DNA from: Loripinus fragilis
Taxonomy: Eukaryota > Mollusca > Bivalvia > Lucinida > Lucinidae
NCBI GenBank assembly: GCA_964019695.1
Contig: OZ026515.1
Span: 145,937,152-146,001,151, forward strand
Length of the DNA stretch: 64,000 bases
Direction of reading: 5' to 3'
Shown here: piece by piece, positions 55,246 to 64,000 of the stretch
How positions within the stretch are numbered: position 1 is the first letter of the stretch
Layout: every line of letters starts with the position of its first letter
Made by a program: the position numbers and the translations under genes
The notes under the pieces: generated by a model
The model's database searches: none
What the model was told of the DNA's origin: nothing
What the model saw: only the letters and a program-made list of their open reading frames with translations

Positions 55246-55959
55246 GTGTATGTGTTAGGACTATTTTCTCATTGTAGGTAGTTTGGCCAGAGTACATACG
55301 TATGCCCAAGCCAATGCCAAGGTATCATACAATATACATGAAAAGGGAGTACATAGACCTATACCAGGACATTCCTTAAACTGACAAGGGCGTGCAGAGA
55401 CGGAGCAGTAATACTCACAAATATCAACACTTTACACCTTTACGTCAAACCAAAATTGAGTTACTGGAGACAAAATATAAAATGCATCAAAGGAATAGAG
55501 GTCCTATTTAATCAGAGGAATAAAGGTCCTATTAAATTAGACACGATGCCAAAGCAAAATACAGTGCTCAAACTGAGTGGGTCAATTAGTACACTTTTAA
55601 GCTGCTTGCACAGAAAACGCCCATACGAACCAAATAAAAAATAAGTCTGACATAGCAGAGCTTGGTTTAGGACAAACACAGATATCTTTACGCATTGTAT
55701 GACTTCATGCTGAGTATAGAATAGACCAAATTGGATTCTTTGGGCTAGCAAGCAAAAGTCATAAATTAAACAGTGGACCTTCTGATAATCAAGGGCACTT
55801 AATTTGAACACAGTGGCAACACAGTGCCAGTGACATAATAGCATCTTCAATGCTATAACCAAATATACACAATTAATAAATGCCAAATTCTGCAATACAT
55901 TTGACCTTCACTTAGCTACCATTTTTCATAAAGATCTTTGTTTTGTCTATTTGAATGTC
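55246..55959. other. No recognised gene inside the long-TIR element
   Basis: A 127-codon minus-strand frame (55512-55895) has no motif I recognise and several cysteine-rich, low-information stretches. I leave it uncalled. Otherwise unique. Confidence 0.25.
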
Positions 55960-56260
55960 ATTATTTTTGGGGGGTATTCAGAAAAATCAAATATTTTTGG
56001 GGGCATAAAGATTTTGTGGATATTTTTGGGGGTCATCACAAAATTGGACTATATTTAGGGGTAATTTCTATGCATTTTAGGGTCTTTTCTTAAAGTCCAC
56101 ATACTGAATGGGTGGTATTTTTGGAGGTTGGTAAAATTTCAAATATTTTTTTGGGTGCTTTAAATTTCTGGTATTTTTTTGGGTGAACAATAGATGCTGG
56201 GCTCGAGCCTACATATGAAGGGAAAATGAGAGTTCCCCCCCCCTTTGGGTGAGGATACAA
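55960..56260. mobile_element. 'atttttggggg' repeat element, copy 1
   Basis: Runs of 'tatttttggggg' with 'cacaaaattgg' and 'tttctatgcattttag' match 59636-60000. The right end is 'atgctgggctcgagcct', followed by a C9 run. The left inverted end is not clear. Confidence 0.5.
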
Positions 56261-56538
56261 TTTGTACGTGTATACCAATCAATTACTTTTTCCTTACATT
56301 TTTAATCAAAATTGATATGAGTCTGACTAGAGAGCACAGTACTCGAACAGCGCAGTCATCGCCTGTTGGCGACGAGTGCACAAAATAGTGTACCTGGCGG
56401 TTAAAAGGGTAATATCTGTTCATTATTAAGTGCCCTATTGAACCGCAACCATCACGCGATGACTGCGCTGTTCGAGGACAGTGACAAACTACAGAGGTAC
56501 CTTGACAGACTGCAGACATAGGAGGCTAGATGGGATAT

Positions 56539-56775
56539 GAGCCGCTACACGTGATTTCCATCAATGTGGCCTTTTGACAAGTGTAGACTCAGACGCGCCT
56601 GTGCAGCCTCCTGTTTAACATAGAAACTCAAAATGATGCTCAGTCAGTAGCTTAACAGTCATAGAATATTCAAGCGTGAAGCAAATGCTCTGATCAGACT
56701 GCACGTATGCGCAGGCTGATCTGAGCCTTTGCTGGTCGCAAATACCACATTTTTGGAAATCTCATTTCACGGCTC
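56539..56775. mobile_element. MITE family B, copy 6
   Basis: Ends GAGCCGCTACACGTGATTTCC and GGAAATCTCATTTCACGGCTC, 237 bp, flanked by ATAT/ATAT as in the insertion at 28656. Confidence 0.85.
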
Positions 56776-56784
56776 ATATGGAGT

Positions 56785-57400
56785 TTAACCACTCCAAGTG
56801 CCAGGTTATGAAGGTGACCTCCACAAGGGCAGTATATACTGTATGCACAGGTGCTGGAGGCTGTCAGCAGCACCAGATACTTTGAGGTGGATATCTCCAG
56901 CAAACTCAGTTGGAAAGCTAATGTGGACAGAACCACAGTCACTCAGATTTATAAACTAAGTCCCCTCAAATTCAAGAAATGGCTTATCAATCCCTAGTTC
57001 ATTCCCAACTGGAGTAGGCTTCAGCAGTGTGAGACCTCCATACCAAAGATAGAACCCATAACGTTGAAATGGTCCAAAGACGTGCAGCCTGGTGGACCTT
57101 AAGTGATTACACCAGGACAAACAGTGTCACTTCATTGCAGTCTTAGTTGAACTGGCAGACCCTTGAAGGGAGACGATCTGTGGCATGCCTCTTCCTATTC
57201 TATAAATTTGTAAATGGCCTGGTGGCTGTGCTCCTTTCCGACTATATGTAGCCCACACATAGGATCTCAGGGTATTGCCATTGTATGACATTCTGTCAAA
57301 TTCATACTAGCAAGACATACTATAAAAACTCCTTCTTTCCACTGGCAATTGTCCAGTCGAATGTCCTCCAAACCAATGTTGCAGTTGCCCCTAGTTCTTA
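56785..57400 (+). pseudogene. LINE ORF2 C-terminal fragment
   Basis: Plus-strand remnant of a non-LTR reverse transcriptase C-terminus. RYFEVDISSKLSWKANVDRT (about 56875) corresponds to the conserved 'YLGV.I...L.W..H' region. After a frame change, LHTKDRTHNVEMVQRRAA (about 57040-57090) and RRSVACLFLFYKFVNGLVAV (about 57170-57230) match the usual C-terminal order. There are at least three in-frame stops and one frameshift. Jockey/CR1-like by pattern. Confidence 0.75.
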
Positions 57401-57620
57401 GATTTTCAAGACAATTTTGGCCTTTCATCTTTACCCAGACTCACTACAATTCATTCATCTTTTATTCTTTTTCATAACCCTGACGTTTGGTGCCTGCAAA
57501 AAAGTCACGAGGGCGTAAGTAGTACCACAAGATAGATAGGCTCTCTAGCGAGTGAGTTAAGCATCGAAAAATGAACTTATATTCATGACTGGGACTAGAA
57601 TATCTTTTCTCCGTTTTGTC

Positions 57621-58140
57621 GTGAACATACACGTCCTTTTGGGCTGAAAATGTATACGACATCTACGCAGTCACATCGTTACCGTCATAAGTGTGTACGA
57701 CATCTATGCCAAAATAAGTGTTTACGAGATCAAAATTGGCACTTTGAATGTTCCTTTGATTTTCCATCAGCAAATAATGGTTATGAATGATAGTCAAGGA
57801 GAACTGGTAACTACAATCACACAAATATTAGTAAGAATGGTGATATGAGCTGTAAAATATGTCATTTTTATAAATGTGTATACTACATCTCTGCTAAAAT
57901 CATCCTTGCGTCTTCCGCTTCGATATTTGTGGGCGAATAATTACAAAGGCAAGGGCATTTCTGGGTGTGACCTTTATATATTATGTTCAAGAATGATGGT
58001 AGGCACCGCATGCACTGCTTAGTTTTCACAGATACTGATTTGTATAGTCTTACGAAGGGAAAATCTTACCTTGCAAAACAAAAATGGCGCCGTTCTACGT
58101 GTTTACGAGATCAATGCTATGACGTAGGTTGTCACCCCTG
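57621..58140 (-). repeat. Right 520-bp arm
   Basis: Reverse complement of 54373-54892, with the five iterated motifs mirrored. Differences are scattered single bases. It ends at the second TTGATG. Confidence 0.85.
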
Positions 58141-59352
<1,212 letters not shown>

Positions 59353-59565
59353 ACATACATACATACATACATACATACATACATACATACATACATACAT
59401 ACATACATACATACATACATACATACATACATACATACATACATACATACATACATACATACATAAATACATACATACATACATACATACATACATACAT
59501 ACATACATACATACATACATACATACATACATACATACATACATACATACATACATACATACATA
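59353..59565. repeat. (ACAT)n microsatellite, 213 bp
   Basis: Some 53 units of ACAT with a single interruption (ACATAAATAC near 59461). All six frames stay open by composition; none is a gene. Confidence 0.97.
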
Positions 59566-60049
59566 GGCTCAGACCATGTTTGGGGTTAAAAAAATAGAAT
59601 TTCAATATTTTTTGGGGTTTACAGAAAATTAATATTTTTTGGGTATGATGATTTTGTAGATAAATTTTGAGCTCGTCACAAAATTGGCCTACTTAAGGGG
59701 ACATTTCTATGCATTTTAGATTTTTTTCTTAGGGTCAAGGTACAAAATGGGGATATTTTGGGGGGTTGCTAAAATTTCAAATATTTTAGGGTGCTTGATA
59801 TTCCTGATATTTCTAATATTTTTTGGGTATGATGATTTTGTAGATAAATTTTGAGCTCGTCACAAAATTGGCCTACTTAAGGGGACATTTCTATGCATTT
59901 TAGATTTTTTTCTTAGGGTCAAGGTACAAAATGGGGATATTTTGGGGGGTTGCTAAAATTTCAAATATTTTAGGGTGCTTGATATTCCTGATATTTCTTT
60001 TTTTTTTTGGGGGGGGGGGGTTTGAACAGTAAATGCTGGGTCCGAGCCT
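59564..60049. mobile_element. 'attttttgggg' element with inverted ends and an internal 184-bp duplication
   Basis: The left end AGGCTCAGACC and right end GGTCCGAGCCT are inverted with one mismatch. Inside, 'gggtatgatgattttgtag' occurs at 59641 and 59825, marking a nearly perfect 184-bp tandem duplication. G11 and C16 runs sit at the right edge. Related to 55960-56260. Confidence 0.6.
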
Positions 60050-62109
60050 GTACCCCCCCCCCCCCCCCTGGGAGTTATATAAGTACTTATATACTTTTTG
60101 TTGTTGTGACTTTTATCTTTGGCATTATACCTCATCTTTTGTATTTTGCCTTTAATGTTCTATATTTTGTCTTCAGAAAGGTTTCTTTCCTTTATTGTCT
60201 TTTGCCTTTTGCATTTTAACTTTTGTCTTTTTGCTTTTGTCTTTTGTGTTTAAACTTTTGTATATTGTATTTTGGTTTTGGGTTTCCTCATCTTATTTCT
60301 ATGATAAAAAAGGCATCTCAGTACCCCTTCAAATTTTGGCAGCAGACAGCCATAGAGACAAACAATTGATAGCACATCGGATATGGGAAGGCGGTGGAAA
60401 TAGATTGATAGATAGATACGTTTTGCATTTAATGTCATCTAATAGTCGATTGCACTGTATTCGACCTACATAATAAATACTCAGAATAAATAAATTGTTA
60501 CTATTAAAATGGGTCAAACTGTCATGTTTAAAATTGCCATAGATCTATTTGAATACTTACACAGAAAACCTTCAGTAGCCTTTTTTGGACTGCGATATTT
60601 ACCAGCTGCATCGATTTCAAATGTAAAAACGTTACACAGGATGCATTAAAATACTTGCACCCTTGTCTTTTATCCCGCTTTTCTCTCCATCTTGGTTCTA
60701 CCCCATGAATTGTGTTGTTTAAAATAAGGTACAACATCAAGCACAAAACATACATATGTATGCAAATTCATATAAGAGCCACACCATAAGAAAACCTGCA
60801 TTTTGAAATGCGAGAACGAAAAGCCACTAATTAGATGTGTCCTTACATGCTGGTCAATACATTTGTTGCTCACTAGTGTTAAAGTTTAGTATCTTATTTC
60901 AAGATTATAGCGAGCTTTTGTAGCTTGGAAGGTAAATTTTAGTCCAACATAAAAAGATGGAAAATTTGAAATTTAAAACGAGTTGTTTGGCGATAAGGCT
61001 AATTGCCACTGTTTCAATGCTTTATCAGTTTCTCAGTGGATGCACAGCTGATCTGCGCCTTTGTTTTCTGTATGTGTAAAAATGCAACTCAGTTTTTTTG
61101 GGTATCTGTTTGATCAGTTTATCACATCATATCCAATGCCTCATTAGTCAATAACTGTTTTATTATATAACATTTAGAGAAAGATGTACAGGTATCATTG
61201 CACCTGGAAAAAATACTGAACTTATATACAAGTTTTGGGACAGTCAAGTATTTAGCAGAAACAGTGCAAACCAAGATAAGACCACCCTTTTACTATTTTA
61301 TATATGTTGTGCATGAGTGTGATCATTCAGCATTTACTAACAAGAATTCTAACACGCCTCGCCTGTAGAGCCAATGTTAAAACAGTGTGGTATATCACAC
61401 AATAATTCACAGCGTTGAAAGCGCAGGGAAAATGTGTGATAGCTGACGTCATTTGTTACTGGTAAATGACGTCATTCATGGCGTTAGACGGTGTAACGTC
61501 GTTTATACGCTTGAAAGACGTTAAAATACATGTAAACGTATGCGACGTGGTCTAAGTATTGGCGGGAGTTCTTCAGTGCACAGGCGGAAAGTTGGAGGAA
61601 GCGGAAGAGTTCAAATTTGTTTTCGTCGTTTATTGTGCAATAAAATCGAAATAGATCAGCTCCAGCATGTCCAGTGCGTGATTTGTCGCGTTCTTGGCAA
61701 CTACGATAGGATTACAAGCGGCGCTTTAGAAAAGCAGAACCGGAACGGAAAAAAACACAAGCAATCTAATTTTAGTAACTAATATTCACCAGCAAGCGCG
61801 CGCCAGCCAGTGAATATGACAATATATTGACTGGCCACGTGAGCGCTCTAAGCCAATGAAAATCAGTATTTTAACTTAGTTATATAATAAAAAGATTTAT
61901 TTGTCGATAGCTTGTCCCTGTAGCTACAAAGCCAAGTTTGTGTTGGACTTGTTTGAAATCCCAAAAGGCAAGTTTTATCATGATGGGGCTCATATGTCAA
62001 AGATTATAAAATACAAATACTCATACTTGGCGTAAAAACTACTGGACACAATTTACTTTTGTTTTAAAAGAGTAACAAAATAAATGCAGGTATACTGAAC
62101 GACTAACAA
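60050..62109. other. No supported gene; pyrimidine-rich start
   Basis: 60095-60290 is built of 'cttttgt'/'ttttgcc' words. About 61430-61520 has several ACGTC words. An 80-codon frame (61540-61782) is compositionally less AT-rich than its surroundings but has no motif I know. 'attcaccagc ... gccagccagtgaat' (61785-61815) is a short inverted repeat. Confidence 0.3.
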
Positions 62110-62750
62110 AGTTAGAAAGACAGCAAGGATCAGGAATCAATACAGTCAAGTACCACACCTGTCCCAGGATACCAAATGGGAAAGTAACAAAATCACATTA
62201 AACATCACAAACAAGAGCCAAGAGGTCAGCCCTTTCCCTCCAGGTGACCACAAGGCAGCAATGCACAGACGCAAAAGCATGACAAACACAAGGCATAAAT
62301 AACACAAATGATCCACAAAAGAAGTACCACCTTGGAACGGTCAGTAAAATATTTTACTGGAGGGCTTAAACCAGTTTCACGGCACGCCAACCTAACCCTT
62401 AGTTCAGATGTGGATCAAGACACATAGATGTTTGGTTTGCATTAAATACCTCTAACTTATCCATGCATCATCCTAGATAATATAAATCAAGATATGAAAA
62501 GGAGATAAATAAAGAAAAGGACTCAACAGTACATAAAACTGAATACTGGAGCAAAAGAAATTCAACAGGTAAATCCCGGTTGGCCTGACAACTGCCAAAG
62601 CACCAGGCCCCTTCTATCTCATTAATAGAAAAGTCTTTAAGTCGGAACCGTCATAGAGTCTGAAGTCTGACCAACGGGCATACAATTAAAGGGGAAAGCA
62701 AAGTTGCCAACCGCGATTGTGTTGACCTCCAAGCATGCAGTCTATTGCAA
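62110..62750 (-). mobile_element. Penelope-like 3' end with the last codons of the RT
   Basis: On the minus strand, 62750 down to about 62650 encodes the final residues of the reverse transcriptase (VGNFAFPFNC, then SDSMTVPT and a stop). The full 3' tail continues to 62110. It is 5'-truncated within the coding region and is the longest of the truncated copies. Confidence 0.8.
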
Positions 62751-64000
62751 TACAGACCTGGCACTAACGAATAACGAAACCTGGCACGTGTGTTTGTCTC
62801 TAACTTTTAAAGAACAAGTCCTAAGGCTAAAAGTAAATGTTTATTTTAACAAAAGAATATCAAATGTGATTTTATATAAGCAATATTTACCAAATATATA
62901 AATATTTCCAATAACATTACAAATTTGTCACATTTTGCCTGAACGGCTTGTATGAAGAAATGTTCAAATGATTTTCATATTTGTAAAATCAATACCGCTC
63001 ATTACATGCAAAATTGCCACAACAACGGTAACATCTGGAAAAAGTTGCTGTTTGTCACACCTGCTGGAACTGGCATGGTCTTACATAAGAGTCCACATTT
63101 CTGTCCAGTCTTGCACAAGTTTGTCAACCAACAAGTATGTTGACATTCACGACCAGGTAAATTTTAATGCATTCCACCATCAATTTGCCGTAAAGTATCT
63201 GCTCCAAATGCTGAACTGGCTAGCACATTAAAACAGTGACCTTAGCCTATATTTTACAAGCTCCAGTGACTTGTATTTTTATATTGGTATGTTAACCCTT
63301 ATGCTCTCATCAACTATAATGCCTAACACCACCAAACATTGCATAAGGCATCCCCTTAACATCTTGAGTCAGCATACACCATAATTTGATGGCTTCGACA
63401 TTGTCATTTCCATTTTATGTCCAACTTCAGGACCTCGCAAAACATTTTGTGTCTACAACCACCAAAGGGTGCATAAGACATCTCCTCAAAATCATGTCTT
63501 GATCCTGAGACCTTGACCTAAACTGAAACAAAGTTCTAATTGGTTAACACCTTGACCGGTGACCTATGCTCCATTAATAAACAAAGGCCCAATGACTTTG
63601 TCTCCATTTCCCAAGCAGATGCAAAAGCAACTTATATGGAGTTCTTGTTCTTTGTTGAAACACATCCCAGTTTCATGTATGCTAGTTGCTTTGTTGTGGT
63701 TGTGTTTTGCCAAAGTACATCGCGTCAAAGTCCGAATGCAAAAATAATTCTGCCCATCCATCTATTTTTTTTCTTAATCTAAATTGAAAACTCACGTTCA
63801 TCTCATCAAAATTTCAAGTAAAGTAGATTGCACCTTGAATGAAACTGTATTAACTTAATTCAGATTGAAGATTTCAGACATCTAGATAAAGCAAGTATTT
63901 ATTTACTTGGCCATTCAGAAACGCAATGCCAGGAACTGATACAATTAGATTCTAAACCCTGCCCACAAACCACAATGTAAAAGAGTCACAACCAGATTGA
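62751..64000. other. No supported gene; old dispersed repeat
   Basis: Phrases 'caccaccaaacattgcataaggcatcccc' (63326, in part) and 'caaccaccaaagggtgcataagacatctcc' (63457, in part) are two diverged units about 130 bp apart. Overlapping short frames around 62950-63230 and 63540-63780 show no domain features. The window ends here without a gene. Confidence 0.35.

Larger units (their letters stand above)
54373..58140. mobile_element. 3.77-kb element with 520-bp inverted repeats
   Basis: The ends start CAGGGGTGACAACG and finish GTTGTCACCCCTG. Arms 54373-54892 and 57621-58140 are near-identical complements of equal length. TTGATG is duplicated on both sides (54367-54372, 58141-58146). Each arm carries five direct copies of a 14-bp motif, GATSTMGTAWACAC-like. 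The 2.7-kb interior is filled with other repeats (Penelope tail, poly-G element, MITE B, LINE fragment), and I see no transposase. Best read as a foldback-type or long-TIR non-autonomous DNA transposon; the superfamily is unknown. Confidence 0.85.

Overview
This is animal genomic DNA, most likely from a bivalve mollusc. The evidence is eukaryotic: a cytochrome P450 of animal microsomal clan-2 type, tRNA-derived SINEs, a Penelope-like reverse transcriptase, LINE fragments, and tandem-repeat-cored elements that look like the bivalve 'pearl' type with Helentron-like ends. The DNA is AT-rich and dominated by repeats. There is no bacterial gene structure, rRNA or CRISPR. The bivalve assignment is inference from the repeat content.

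The only intact protein-coding genes I can support are four P450 genes on the minus strand (15367-16869, 21615-23117, 25305-26807, 39664-41151). Each is one uninterrupted exon of 495-500 codons with every core P450 motif. They form two homologous blocks. The left block is P450-1, spacer, P450-2. The right block is P450-3, the same spacer split by a 7.5-kb insertion, then P450-4. The genes are mosaics: the region around substrate-recognition site 1 and the F-G helix region assort independently between copies, which suggests gene conversion. The array probably makes a set of related ER monooxygenases with different pockets; substrates cannot be read from the sequence.

Layout. 1-3600: simple tandem repeats, MITEs and one TTAA-flanked element. 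3600-13000: a nest of 144-167-bp-cored elements holding a Penelope-like element (itself split by a pearl-like element) and a 1.57-kb hAT-like element. 13000-15340: retroelement tails, a SINE with a 14-bp target duplication, and MITEs. 15340-41150: the P450 array. 41150-44800: a broken LINE split by a 561-bp foldback element, and a SINE split by a MITE. 44800-54300: mostly gene-free, AT-rich sequence with a few MITEs and a tandem-repeat element. 54373-58140: a long-inverted-repeat element with 520-bp arms and a 6-bp target duplication. 58150-64000: microsatellites, a poly-G/poly-C-ended element and a truncated Penelope tail.

Comparing the two P450 blocks gives several filled/empty insertion pairs, which define exact ends for otherwise anonymous elements. 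Percentages and difference counts were made by eye. No alignment or database search was run.
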